Assembly: GCF_964656455.1 (NCBI RefSeq)
Contig: NC_135712.1
Location: 99,114,294-99,178,293, forward strand
DNA from: Halichoerus grypus
Lineage: Eukaryota; Chordata; Mammalia; Carnivora; Phocidae
Direction: 5' to 3'
DNA length: 64,000 nucleotides
Positions within the stretch are counted from its first letter, which is position 1. Each line of letters starts with the position of its first letter. Below the pieces are notes generated by a model. It did no database searches. It had not been told where the DNA came from and saw only the letters and a program-made list of their open reading frames with translations. Positions 24,041 through 35,870 of this stretch are shown in pieces. A program made the position numbers and the translations under genes.

Positions 24041-25335
24041 TAAGCATTTTTTTATGCAAAGCTACTAAAAACAATAAAATATCATGTGGAAGGAAGGGGT
24101 TTCAGTGGTCTAGAACTGCTGTGTGGAGCACAGAGAATACTAATATTTCCTTCTTCTAGTGGACCAATATTCAAAAGTTTTCCACAAATAAGTAAATTAA
24201 AAATACGAACAGGTGATTCAAAACCAAAAAACTAAAACGAGGTTTTTAAACTTTAAATGTTTAACATCACCTACCACTGAAGAATAAAAAAACATTGGTT
24301 TCTTTTTTCACCTACTAAATAGGCGAAATCAGTAAGGTTGAAATAATACTAAGGAAGTGTAGAAAAGCAAAGACTTACAGTGCTTGTGAATGGTGTTAAA
24401 CAATATAGACCATGTGCATGGCAATCCAAAATTTAAATACATATATCTTTCAAGTCAGCAAGTCACTATTTAAGAAATTGCACCAGAAACTGTGGACTGT
24501 CCTCTGGAATCCGGGCTAGATTTAGAAGTGGGAGAATTCCCTTCTCTCTTTAAGGTTTTAATATGTGCATGTGTCAATTTTATAAAAAATAATATTTTTA
24601 ATCAGAAACAAAGAATAGGTGCTAATCTAAAATTGCTATAATGTAAATTTTTGTTTTATTTTGCTCTTGTTAATAGAATATATGCAGGCCATTCTTTTTT
24701 TATTTGATCTAATTCACTAGGTGGTTATTTTCTCTGTGGGTCCAGTCCCATTAAATTGAGCTTTATAGACAATCATCTCTTCCTACTTTTATTACTGGTC
24801 ATTTTTTTTTTTTATTACTGGTCATTTTGAATCTCACTGTTGGTTTTGATGAATTTCACCTAAGAGGGAAATAATTCTAGCACTAAGTTTGATTCACCCA
24901 CCCTCACTCCCCACTCAATGGGAAAAATACCACAGTTTCTGACAAGAAGCAATCATAAGTGATAATATCAGCTGGCTTAATTATCATGACTGTTGCATGC
25001 TGTGAGGCAAATTAGAGATATCAATTTTAGCATCATGCTGAGTCTATCTTTAGTGATTGTTTACATCTTAAGATGAATCCAGATATCAAAATATCCATGG
25101 ATCAACGGAAACATAATTTATCAAGTACATTTGATGTCTTACTTAAAAATCATTTATAACTTGGCCAATAATTCTAATCACAATTCTTTACTAGCTTTAT
25201 AATAGGCTTTCTAATATCTAAGTTAAATAATGGTCCAATAATTTGCTTTCTTCTAAGTTCCTGGGTGTTTTGTTCTTTTTAAAATTGTTTGATAGAAATT
25301 ATCTATTTTATGTTTTTATTTTCTTTCAATTTCAG
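24041..25335. other. Unique AT-rich stretch with a small duplication
   Basis: No gene was recognised. TTTATTACTGGTCATTTT occurs at 24788-24805 and 24811-24828, separated by a T-run, forming a two-copy tandem duplication. Confidence 0.55.
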
Positions 25336-25421
25336 ACATTTCTGCATACATTTTCATCAGTGAGCAAGAAGCGAAGCCACCCTCATTAAGTGAAGAAGTT
25401 GAAGACAACAAGGGCATATAA
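25336..25421 (+). other. Weak candidate terminal coding exon
   Basis: A pyrimidine-rich tract ends TTTCAG at 25335. Reading from 25338 gives 27 sense codons to a TAA at 25419-25421. The peptide begins ISAYIF, is charged and serine-rich in the middle (SEQEAKPPS) and ends EDNKGI. I recognise no protein. There is no AATAAA before the SINE at 25553. It could be chance, since one frame in three open for 28 codons is common. Transcript evidence would be needed to accept it. Confidence 0.2.
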
Positions 25422-25552
25422 AATTTTTCCTGTGTTTTCTTAATATGGACCCTGGATACAGATTTTGTGTTTTCATGTCAATGCTCTTTCTGATGCAATC
25501 CAGTTATCTATTTACCTTGAAGGCAATGTGTTTGCTTAGAAATGTTATGATA

Positions 25553-25741
25553 GGGTACCTGAGTGGCTCGGTCGGCTGAGCATGGGACTCTTGGTTTTGG
25601 CTCAGGTCATGATACCATGGGTCTGCCTTTGGTTCTGTGCTCAGTGGGGAGGCTGCTTGGAGATTCTCTCCCTCTGCCCCTCCCCTGTTCTCTTTTCTCT
25701 CTCTCTCAAATAAATAAATACATCTTAAAAAAAAAAAAAAA
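25553..25741 (+). mobile_element. Carnivore SINE, sense, older form
   Basis: The head is GGGTACCTGAGTGGCTCGGT, with a CT-rich region and AAATAAATAAATACATC tail. The duplication is AGAAATGTTATGATA at 25538-25552 and AGAAATGTTAAGATA at 25742-25756. The 143-codon frame starting 25563 is mostly SINE translation and not a gene. Confidence 0.93.
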
Positions 25742-25756
25742 AGAAATGTTAAGATA

Positions 25757-28711
25757 TATTAAAATGGCATTAATCTGTACTAGGGCTTATATTAGATGTT
25801 GTCAGTGCCAAGTACATATCCCCTTGGTCATTATTTCTAGGTACATCAACTGGAATTCCAACTGGTGGCAGCTGCATGCATCACTTTGCTCGAAAACTTT
25901 CTTTTTTTTTTGCAACTGGATCCCAATTTGTCCATACAAATGGCAAGCCAGAATTGCTGTGGAATTAACACCACACTACCTAACCGGTGACTGACAGGAA
26001 GTGGTAAATAAATACTCTGGCTTCTTTGGGTGACTTATCTGAAGAGTGTGTTCTATACTGGCTTTCCAAATTCCTAGTGGGATTAAACTTTGTTGCCCCC
26101 AGTGGTAACTTGCTTATTAATGCAATTTTTTGGCTATCCTCCCGCCTCACCCAATCATAATCTTTCCCTTGTATTTGGGTTTCTAGAGATCATTTCTGAA
26201 TTAAATTACTCACGCCTGATATTTTCTTTAAAAAAATGAATGCATCAAGTTTTCAACTATTTCTGAATCAGGTGTCTGAAAATGAATATGATTTAAGGAC
26301 ACTAAGGATTTTAAGAGTGAAATATTAGTAAAGTGCAAAAGATTGTAAAATATAATAGTGGAGATAAACAGAGAAGACCCAAATAATTAGCCCAGTCTAA
26401 CAAATTCATAACTTATTGAGTACCAATCTGCTGACCATGACCATGACCTCAAGAAGAAGAACCCATTGCTTCACACTTCATTTCATATGATAATCACTGC
26501 TCCAAAATTCTTTGTTTTTCCCTTTGTGAAGCTATGTGGAGGAATGGGAAGAATGTTTTCGTGGAGTATTTGGAGAATATGGAGAAGAAGGGAACGTGTT
26601 TACCAACAGAGTGGTACAAGGCATATGCAACCTTCTGACCTAAACATGGCCTTAGGCAGGCCATTTTGTTAGGGTGAGACTTCATTTAAACACATATTTG
26701 CAAATACACCATTTTCCACATTAGATGGTTTGCAATGCTGAAGTTGATATTTCCTTGCTAAGATACTTTAAATGATTGGTTTTGAATAACTTCTATGATA
26801 CAGGTTTTTCTTTCCTGCAACCTATGCCATTTCTTTCCCATACATTTAGCTCATGGAAGTGTATGTTACTGGATTTTAAATATCACAGGGAGAAAAAAGT
26901 ACTAAACTAGTACTCTACCTTTACCTCTGTACATGTTTCCACACGTTTAAAGTAAATGACTTTCTTCATTTAGTTATTCAAGGAAGTAAAGTGTTAACAT
27001 TCAATTATACCATTTTAGTAGAAAGACAACACAAAGTAGCATTCAAGAATCTGAAATCCTGTGATGATATTTCAATTACAGAATTAAGTTTGGGAAACTG
27101 TATTACAAGAAGGAAAGCTATTGAAGATTCTTCTAAGCAACTATATTTTCCCCAAAAGACTGAAAATAAAAGGCTCTGAAAAACACAAATTGCTGGAAGA
27201 ACAGATTGCTCTGCATTTTTGTATATAGAGGTCCACCTCTACACAGGACTGCTCACCCCACTCCCTATTGAGATAGAAAGCAAAGTTATGTGTAATAGCA
27301 TTCCCAGTACTCTAGAGTACAGAATGTTTTTGTCAGGAGCTACAGGAGGCAATGATGACCTTATATATAGTCTTCTCAGACTGTTAAACTCCTTTTTTTT
27401 TCAGGAGTCAAGAACCTTGCTTCCTTAAGGTTTATCTGGTAGCCTTTGTGATGGGTATATTATGCAAATAGTAATATATTTCCAAGGAAAATTACAGAAT
27501 AGCAGACTGTCTGGAAAAAGTCTTTGTAAATTAAAATTCCAAGTGTCCTTTGTGAGGCAATCTAAAAATAAGTGTCACAGCATGATTAGTACAGTCATGT
27601 ACACACTAGACAGCCTAAAGATGGGTATCTTCACCATCTGTAATTTGCAACAAAAGAGGTCACCTAAGGCAAAACTAGTGTGTTGAAGATTTCACTTCCA
27701 CTGGCCTCCAAAAATAAGACTGTGGTACTTTTGATTGGAGAGGAGACCACTCTCTTGGTTCTTCAATTTTTAATTTATAAGAGTTGGATTATGGATTATA
27801 TAGATCTTTAAAAAGCAGTACAAAGATGACTAAACATGAAGATGAGAGAATAAAATGTATTTCTATGTAAATTAATACAGAAAATATTCAAAGAGAAATG
27901 GAAAGGCAATCTTATTCAGTAGAAAGGGAGTAAAACTAAGAGAGAAAGAGCAGCAATCAAATAAGTAAAAAAAATAATTTTCATAGCAGATATCACAACT
28001 CCACAATTGATCAATGTACTCAAGCTATTAAAAAGAGAAAGTATAAAGTCTGGTAATAGCACTACTCATTTCTGTACGAATATGAGAAACACCTGGGCAA
28101 ATGTTGTGATAATTTTCTCTAGCTTATGAGAAAAACATCATTTATCTATACAACAGATGATACTTTTCTATTTCTCTATGCACAGAGAAAGTACTTAACA
28201 GTAATTATAAGGATGTCTCACTATTATTTTTCAATATTTGATAATTATATTCAGTTTCAAGGATTGAATGGGACTTGTATCCCCTCATCATTTAGTGAAA
28301 TTAGATAACACTAATTAGGGTTTTAAGTGAAAAATATGTAACTACAGGAAAGTGAAGAAAAACATTTTTTACTGAAGTAATGGAGGTTGACTTATAGTGT
28401 ATTATAGATTTAGCAAATCAAATCTGTCTATCTGATCATGCAATAAATTACAAATTATTAATTATTTACTCACCACACATGGACAATTCATTTCTTTCTT
28501 CCCTTCTCCTGGTATGCTTTTTCTTGAGATATTGATACAACTCTTTTTCTCTTTTCAGTTTTCTGGTCAGTTGACCTCTTCATAGAAGCCCTTAATATTA
28601 CATTGAAAATGGGAGCTCATCATTTAACCCCTTGCTTTACTTTTTTTTTTTTTTGCATGGTTTTCTGCTATTTGTTAAAATTTTGTTAAGTACTTAATAC
28701 TCAGTCTAGAC
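25757..28711. other. Long repeat-poor stretch
   Basis: No gene or repeat was recognised across nearly 3 kb. Frames of 60-74 codons (for example 26466-26672, 27219-27428, 27462-27686) lack recognisable domains. Confidence 0.55.
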
Positions 28712-28936
28712 CAGACATTGGCAAACTGGCTGTTGGCCAAATTTAGCCCACTACCTGTTCTGTACATAAAGTTTTATTGGAAACAGCCATGGTCATTCAT
28801 TCATGTACATTGTTTGTTTGTTTCGGCTACTATCATGTTACAACAGGAGAGTGGAATGTTACAACAGAGACCAAACGGCCCACAAAACCTAAAATATTTA
28901 CTATCTGGCCTCTAGCATAAGTTTGCTGACCGACTG
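28712..28936. mobile_element. hAT-type MER DNA transposon (MITE-like)
   Basis: The 225 bp element has imperfect terminal inverted repeats: CAGACATTGGCAAACTG on the left and AGTTTGCTGACCGACTG on the right. The interior reads 'ataaagttttattggaaaca' and 'aaaatatttactatctggcc', a common mammalian MER sequence. Flanks TCTAGACC and CCTATACT agree at 5 of 8 bases, consistent with a decayed 8 bp duplication. It has no transposase. The 65-codon frame across it is spurious. Confidence 0.8.
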
Positions 28937-29094
28937 CCTATACTACTACACACTAATGACGGAGACTTGCTGTTTGTAATCACTGTTGTATTTCCAAGAC
29001 ATTTGATAGGGCTGGTACTTAATTGATGCTGAAACAGTATTGAAAAAATAAATGAATTGATTATTAAATAAATGAGTATCCGGATAGGTCTAAA

Positions 29095-29148
29095 AAATTG
29101 CCTGGCATATATAGATACCCAATAAACATTTGTGTAATAAAATGAAAT
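29095..29148 (+). mobile_element. Short L2 3' end, sense
   Basis: 'gcctggcatatatagatacc' then 'caataaacatttgtgtaat' matches the last part of L2 (GCCTGGCACATAGTAGGCGCTCAATAAATATTTGTTGAAT). Only about 50 bp is recognisable. Confidence 0.55.
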
Positions 29149-29194
29149 AACTACTAAGCTGCGAATGTGAGATTCACAGTTTACAAAATGGTAG

Positions 29195-29420
29195 ATACAG
29201 TGATTTTATATATACATATAAGAGCTTTAATATATGTATATATAATTCTATATCTGTGTATATTATACAGAACATATACAGTTTATATGTACAGACTATT
29301 TACATACATCATGCACATATATGTATCTACACGTACAGGTTATGTATATATACAAACTAAGTATATACATATATATGTACACTCTATATATGTACGTATG
29401 TATATACCTATACATATTCT
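29195..29420. repeat. TATA/GTATAC low-complexity tract
   Basis: The tract is rich in imperfect TATATG, ATATAC and GTACAT units. It generates an 87-codon frame full of Y, I and H that is a composition artefact. Confidence 0.8.
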
Positions 29421-29429
29421 AATACATTA

Positions 29430-30043
29430 GAATGATTATCACTGTGCTGTTCATTTTTCCATACTTTGTATAAACTTCCTTAATGACATGATTGCTTCAG
29501 GAATATAAGAAAACCATAATTTTACCTTTGAGTTATTGGATATGTTTATTTTTAATCTATATTGTGAAACATTTTATTTTTAATTCAATTTTTTCTGGCT
29601 CTATTCTAGATTTTTATGTATTGAGATAACCTCAACACCTAGAATTTTGCTATACATCTTTGAAAAGGGATTCTTACTAATATTTGGGCTTAGTAAAAGT
29701 CTAATTTTTCAGTGTCAAATTTTCCCTGTTTTGCATAATTTAAGAAGAGTATTAAAATAAATTCTAGCAGTCATGTTATTGAGAAAGCTTTCATCATTTT
29801 ATGGCTCTTTTGAATATATTTTTATCTTTAATAGTTTTACCAACTTCTAAGATGCAAATGTAGATGAGATCTGGCATTATATTTTAGAAAAGCTTTGTAG
29901 AAGGGGATGAGAAATACGTTTTTAATAGGCCTAAATATATGGAATGGAAGGTATCATTCATTTATACATTTTCCCCTTTATAATGATTTAAAGGTAATCT
30001 TTCCACAAATATTTATATTCCCTTACATTTTGCCTTCACATAA
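29430..30043. other. Unique AT-rich stretch
   Basis: No gene or repeat recognised between two low-complexity tracts. Confidence 0.5.
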
Positions 30044-30137
30044 ACACACACACATATATGTATATGTATATATATGTGCGTGTGTGCGTGTGCGTGTGTG
30101 TGTGTATGTGTGTGTGTGTGTGTATGTGTATACATAC
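30044..30137. repeat. Compound (CA)(TA)(TG) microsatellite, 94 bp alternating
   Basis: CA, TA, GT, GC and AC steps follow one another so that every even position is a purine and every odd one a pyrimidine from 30044 to 30137 without a break. The left CACACACATATATG and right TATATATGTGCGTGTG portions are partly complementary. Frames on both strands here (97 and 61 codons) are repeat translations. Confidence 0.92.
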
Positions 30138-30622
30138 CTAGATGCTGCAATAGATTCCCTCTGCCAACTGGGAGGAGAGAGAAAGGACCATAGAGCATAG
30201 AGGAAACACCAGGGTTGAAGCAGGAAAAGTTAGAAAGGAGGAAAAGTAAGAAAGAAGAGTTAAGAAAAGATTTGAATTACATGTTCAGAGGTTTTATTTC
30301 ATTTGTAAGGGATAAGAAGAAGTAGAAGGTCTGTAAGAAACATGGCAAGAAAATGAGATTTGTATTTTACTCCAGAGGACAGAGTATGAAATCGAGTGAA
30401 GAAAGCAGTGGGAAGGACTAGAGTTTACAATCTATTCAAATACTCTGTCTAGACGGAACAGAATTTAATTTGATCAAAAACAATGATGATTAATAAAAAG
30501 TGTAAGGAAAAGCTTCAGGGAACATAAAATGCTACCTAATATCTAGAAAAAAAATGATAGGAGAAAAAAAAAGCAAAAACAAAGGTGGGGGTGGGAGGTT
30601 TGGAAAGGCTCCACTAGTCCCA
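30138..30622. other. Purine-rich unique stretch
   Basis: A/G-rich sequence with no gene or repeat family recognised. Confidence 0.5.
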
Positions 30623-30635
30623 GACCTTTATTCTT

Positions 30636-30830
30636 TTTTTAAAGATTTTTATTTATTTATTTGACAGAGAAAGAGAGCATAAGCAGGCAGAGCGGCAGGC
30701 AGAGGGAAAGGGAGAAGCAGGCTCCCCGCTGAGCAAGGAGCCCAATGCGGGACTCGATCCCAGGACTCTGGGAGCATGACCTGAGCTGAAGGCAGATGCC
30801 CAACCAAGTGAGTCCCCCAGGCGCCCCCCT
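30636..30830 (-). mobile_element. Carnivore SINE, antisense
   Basis: A perfect 13 bp duplication GACCTTTATTCTT lies at 30623-30635 and 30831-30843. The body reads from AAAGATTTTTATTTATT through GCTCCCCGCTGAGCAAGGAG to 'gagtcccccaggcgccccc'. The 66-codon minus frame is a SINE translation. Confidence 0.95.
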
Positions 30831-30843
30831 GACCTTTATTCTT

Positions 30844-31734
30844 ATTCATTCACTTTCCCCTTCCAGGTAAGCCAAGCAAATCATCTTCTCTCTTTCTCTA
30901 TCCCTCTCTCTTTGTCTATCTGCCCAAAGGCTAAAAGTAAAAAAACTTTAGAGTTGAAACAGAAAAATCTGAGCTTTAAAAAAGTTTCTAATACATTTAA
31001 GAATACCACTATTAAATCCACTACCACTTCAAATTTTTTTTGTTATATGCCTTTTTTTTTTTTTTTTTTGTAGTAGAAATAAGGGTCAAATTATTTTTAT
31101 TCATGTGGATCCACGTTTTTTTTTTTTTTTCTTGTGTTTACTCAGGATGTGAAATATGTCAATAATAAACATCAGAAGAAGACTCATTTTAAAATTTTAT
31201 GCAAAATACAGCAGGGCGTACTTTGAATAAATAAATGTTTAAAGTCCAAATGAAATACAGATTCTTTTGTAAACCTCATACCAATTCAAAAATAAACTTA
31301 GAATTTATTTTACTGTAGTGAGAGCCTAATATGTTATAGTCTCCTAAGTTTTAAACAGACAATGCTACAACAAATTTTGGGACTGTCTTTTTGGGTCCCC
31401 TTCACTCAGGGACTCCTGCTCTGTGCTGCCTGCTACCCAGTTGCCTCATCATTTATGGCCGCTTAAGGCGGGGAGAGCTAGTTTTGGTGCAGTTGCTCTA
31501 TCGTAGATGGCAGAGGCAGTCCCTAATGTGTATTTATTCAGACCATTTTTTAAAAAGTTAAATGTCTCTTTAAGATATACAAATTAATATTTGAGCTTTG
31601 TTTCAGTCACTCTAAGGTGCATGCGCTATAAGTAACGTTTTTCAAACAATGATGGATTCCCCATATATATACATTATGATATTTATATAGGCAGAGTGAT
31701 AAAGGAAATGAACAAGAAAGAGCAAACTAAAGTA
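30844..31734. other. Unique stretch with poly-T runs and a GC-richer patch
   Basis: Two long T-runs occur near 31051-31069 and 31117-31130. 31379-31525 is notably GC-richer, with the near-palindrome CCGCTTAAGGCGG at 31460-31472. No gene or repeat family was recognised. Confidence 0.5.
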
Positions 31735-32300
31735 CTATATAAAAATCCCATTGTATGTGTGTTCCAATTTACTTATCTGTTTCCTTTGGATGGAATTTTA
31801 GATTGTTTAAATCAGATTGAATTACAAAAACTTCCTAGGCTCTTTCCTGTGCATGCCCCTTTGTGCATGTGGACAAGTGTTTCTCCAGTGTATATTTAGG
31901 AATTACTGAGTCATAAGGTACGGGCATTTAAATTTCTATTAGATCATTTTAAATTACTCCTTAAAGTAACTGTTCCGGGCGCCTGGGTGGCTCAGTTGGT
32001 TAAGCAACTGCCTTTGGCTCAGGTCATGATCCTGGAGTCCCGGGATCGAGTCCCACATCGGGCTCCCTGCTCAACTGGGGGTCTGCTTCTCCCTCTGACC
32101 CTCTTCCCTCTCGTGCTCTCTGTCTCTCATTCTCTCTCTCTCTCAAATAAATAAATAAAATCTTTAAAAAAAAAAAAAAAAAAAAAAGTAACTGTTCCAA
32201 TTTACATTCCCACTAGAAATGACTATATAGTATACACTTTCTGTGCCCCAGCTTAATGTTGAGTTAATAGCATTTTCCTTTTACTCTGGAGCCACCTTTT
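31735..32300 (-). mobile_element. L1M fragment, antisense, SINE-interrupted
   Basis: 'tgtatatttaggaattactg' and 'agtcataaggtacgggcatt' before the SINE, and 'aatttacattcccactag' after it, match the order of an antisense L1 3' region (…ATACCCAGTAATGGGATTGCTGGGTCA…TTTACAGTCCCACCAAC). It is old and poorly conserved. Confidence 0.55.
31977..32184 (+). mobile_element. Carnivore SINE, sense, subfamily A
   Basis: The head is GGGCGCCTGGGTGGCTCAG. The tail is AAATAAATAAAATCTTT plus a poly-A of more than 20. The duplication AAAGTAACTGTTCC is perfect at 31963-31976 and 32185-32198. It is a near-consensus, young copy. Confidence 0.96.
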
Positions 32301-33171
32301 ATTCTTGTTCTGATTTAAATGTTTTATAATCGACAATTATATTATTTTAGTCATTAGCCTTAAGTTTGTAACATGTCTATTTTTAGCTAAGTCTTAATTT
32401 ATTCATATCTTTAGTTCTGAATAGGACAAGTTATGAGCAGATTTTCATTTCCATCTGAAAAGCTCTTTCTTAAATTCCAAGGCATTTTGCAAAAAATTTT
32501 AATTATAACTGTATTTAAATATATATAAAATTACTGTTATTATCTTCTCACAGTCATATTTTTTTGGATTTGCCAAAATATCTTATTGATATACTTTTCC
32601 ATTTTACTATACAGTTTGAATTCATTTTTTTTCTCTTTGAAATATATTGCTTATCATTTTCCTATACATATCCTGGGCCTCAACTTTTTCACTTAACAGA
32701 TCTGAAAGTATTAAAATTTTTGGAAAACTACATATCTTTATTTTTAAATTATTTTAAGTTAATTTGTTAGAAATAAAGTTCTAATTTCAATTTCCCTTTA
32801 GAATTTTGAGGTTATTCTTCACTGAAGTTTGTTATCTACTGTCACTAAAAATTTATAACTTTATTCTTTTTCTTTAATAAATTTCAATTTTAAAGTAATG
32901 TTTTTCAATGTTGATCTTTAAAATGAATTCTGCTCAACATTCAGTGGTATTTTTCGTTCTGAGGACACAGTCCCTTCTACACTTCAGGAAAATTCTTGGG
33001 TAGTATCTCTAAACCAATTCTTCTCCATTATATTGCAGTAGCACTTAAATGAACAGTGAAGGCTAGAATAGAAAAGATAATGTACTTAATCTAGGATTAT
33101 TCCCATCTAAGAAATGGGCACAATTTTAATTTATGCAGGAGCTCAATAATTATTTCATACTATAATAGCAG
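32301..33171. other. Unique AT-rich stretch
   Basis: No gene or repeat recognised. The 68-codon frame at 32564-32770 is F/Y/L-rich and AT-driven. Confidence 0.5.
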
Positions 33172-33378
33172 ATTCTTTTTATTATTGAAGTATAGTTGAC
33201 ACACAATGTTACATTAGTTTCAGGCATACAACACAGTGATTCCACAACTCTGTATGTTATGCTGTGCTCACTGAAAGTGTAGCTACCATCTGTCACCCTA
33301 CAAAGCTATAATAATACCATTGACTATATTCCCTATGTTGTACATTTTATCCCTGTGACGTATTCATTCCATAACAGA
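33172..33378 (-). mobile_element. L1 3' UTR fragment, antisense
   Basis: 'attattgaagtatagttgac', 'acattagtttcaggcataca' and 'accattgactatattcccta' are characteristic of an older L1MA/L1MB-type 3' UTR in reverse. The matching sense version lies at 37.8-38.0 kb. Confidence 0.8.
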
Positions 33379-35243
33379 AATAATAGCAGACGTTTCATTA
33401 AAAAAAATTACATCTATTTAGCATTTGATAATTTGATAGTAAGATATTATAAAATTGTAAAAGAATAGGAAAAATAGCAAAATTAATTTATTAATTTATT
33501 ATTAGCTTGGGTTTATCACAGAAATCGGAATCTGGGTCTAGGTTTTGCAAGCAGGTAATTCATTTGGGGAACTGATCCCAGAGACCAGAATTGGGCAGAC
33601 TGAGGAGAATGAAACAAGGAAGAAAGGAAAGCCAATTAAAAGGTGAATAATAGGTTAGTTTCTTCTGTGGGAACTTAGGGTCAGTGTTGCTGGGGATGGC
33701 CTAAGGAAGCTTATGTCATGCATTTCAGAATTGTTCATCTAAGACACAAATGAGGGGAATGTTTCTATTGCCTTTCCTGCTCATTAATCAAATGTTGGCC
33801 CAGAGTTGTTACATCCTCCAGGTTTGTGCATGCAAAAATTTCCCCAGTTTGAGTATTTGAGTAGATTCAACAACAGTCAGAGAGCATACTCATCTTTTAT
33901 TTAAAGGCCTTTATTTAAAAGCAAATGATATGGTCCATCAAGAGTGCAGGCAAGTATCAGGGGTCCCAGAGACATTCTATGCACAAGCTCCTCAGAAGAC
34001 CTTATTCACAAGCATGGACCTGGCTCTCTCTTTAGCTCAAACCACCAACATCTGTGTGAGGAAGCTTGCGTCTGAGAGAACTCAAAGCAGAAGTTCCTAG
34101 TGAAGGTCTGAAATACCTCTCTGGCCACTTAGTCAAGAAAAGCTGACTTAACTGATTAAGCCAGTAGCAAACCATCAGTAATGAACTGATCTGGGGGTCA
34201 CCAGGAGAGTTTCAATATAAAATTGCACATCATAGGTCTTGTCCTATCTTAGCCAAGAGTCAAAAACCAGACATCCGAGACAGAGATAAAGATTTTTCAG
34301 CCCAGTTATAAATCAACTCTACATGTGCCAGATGGTTGAGCAGGTTCCTACAGGCATCTACACAGTGGAAGGAGAAGATGAAGGCATAAAGCAAAACATA
34401 TGGGATGTAGCTGAGCAAGGTGTTTTCAGGATAAACCTTCAACTACTGCCGTAGCAATAATGAATGCAAAAAGATGGGTGAAAACAGGTAAGTAAGGTAT
34501 AAAAGATATCCAATATAGAAAAAGGGCACAATGCCATTTATTGGCTCAAGGCTTTTAGACTATGTTACTTGTATTTAATACCTAAAAACTTAACATTTGT
34601 TTATATGCAGTTTTTAAGTTACCTAAATGAAACAGATATGAAGGTGATTAAGTGTCATATCTTGTCAATATCATTGTATCATTTCTAAGTTCTTTGGAGA
34701 AATTGCTTATTTTTCACTTAGGAGAGACTCATAGCATCACTCTGAATCAAAATAATATTAATAACAATAAGTTTAGTTTTTTTCATGTCATGTTCACAAT
34801 TTGAGGGAATAAGCATTAACTTATTATAACATATTTATAAAATTATAGTATAGTCCCAACATGTACATAAGTTGGCAGATAATGATAAAAATATACCATC
34901 AAGGGAAAGTAATAATGAGTGGTTTTGACATTTCTTTGGGATTTAGTTCTAATAATATTTAGCATTTCTAAACATATAGGATAGGTTTGAAATTTAATGA
35001 GTAGCAAGAAAGATCAGAAATAAAATTTTAAGGCAAAATACAGTTTAATATTTTCAAAAACCTATACTTGATTAGTTGAGGATTGTCAGAAGATTTATTG
35101 GGTGACTCTGAGTTGGAAGAAAAAATCCAGAAGCTCCAAAAGGTTTAACAAAATTTAGAAGACTGATTTGGAGTGGTATTTATCAATTTCTATATATTTG
35201 AAATATTAGCAATTTTTAGGAAAAAAGTGATGCCATTTTATTT
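33379..35243. other. Mostly unique stretch, possible old repeat at 33.5-33.85 kb
   Basis: 33500-33850 has the texture of an old dispersed repeat ('tttatcacagaaatcggaat'), but I cannot name a family. The rest is AT-rich and unassigned. A 60-codon minus frame at 34260-34442 shows no domain. Confidence 0.4.
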
Positions 35244-35254
35244 AGAAATAGTGG

Positions 35255-35426
35255 AGCACTGGGTGTTATATGCAAACAATGAATCATGGAACACTACACA
35301 TCAAAAACTAATGATGTAATGTATGGTGATTAACATAACATAATAAAATTTAAAAAATGCAAAAAATAAACTAATGATGTAATGTATGGTGATTAACATA
35401 ACATAATAAAATGAAAAAAAGAAAAA
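35255..35426 (+). mobile_element. L1 3' end, sense, with internal 45 bp duplication
   Basis: The sequence starts GAGCACTGGGTGTTATATGC and runs to the L1 3' terminus of the same young family as at 16.7 kb. The last 45 bp before the A-tail occurs twice, identically, at 35305-35349 and 35368-35412. The whole is flanked by AGAAATAGTGG at 35244-35254 and 35427-35437, so both copies entered in one insertion. Confidence 0.93.
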
Positions 35427-35608
35427 AGAAATAGTGGTAGGATTAATATAACATCCCTTTTAAATATAGGATAGAATTTTCATCTTTTAATTTGCAAAAT
35501 TCACTCTCTCCACATGGAAAAAGCAAATGTTTTTGTCCATAAAGAATAATCACCCACAAAGTTGATACAGTGTGTGTTTCATTCTTTCTCCTTAAGAAAA
35601 TTATATGC

Positions 35609-35806
35609 GGGCGCCTGGGTGGCTCAGTTGGTTAAGCGACTGCCTTCGGCTCAGGTCATGATCCTGGAGTCCCTGGATCGAGTCCCGCGTCGGGCTCCCT
35701 GCTCGGCAGGGAGTCTGCTTCTCCCTCTGACCCTCCCCCCTCTCATGTGCTGTCTCTCTCACTCTCTCTCTCTCAAATAAATAAATAAAATCTTTAAAAA
35801 AAAAAA
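35609..35806 (+). mobile_element. Carnivore SINE, sense, subfamily A
   Basis: The full-length, near-consensus copy has CTCGGCAGGGAGTCTGC and an AAATAAATAAATAAAATC tail. The duplication AAGAAAATTATATGC is perfect at 35594-35608 and 35807-35821. The 72-codon frame over it (beginning in flank) is a SINE translation. Confidence 0.96.
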
Positions 35807-35870
35807 AAGAAAATTATATGCAAGAAGGAATACATATTATAGAGTTATATGAAGTGGGAATATAATTATT

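Noticed and set aside
29167..29430. 87-codon Y/I/H-rich frame
   Set aside because: It is produced by TATA/GTATAC low-complexity sequence.
35562..35780. Frames containing GAWVAQLVKRLPSAQVMI-type peptides (also on the minus strand near 7.9, 30.7 and 45.6 kb and on the plus strand at 36.3 and 53.6 kb)
   Set aside because: They recur because they are translations of the carnivore SINE head, a common source of false gene calls in these genomes.
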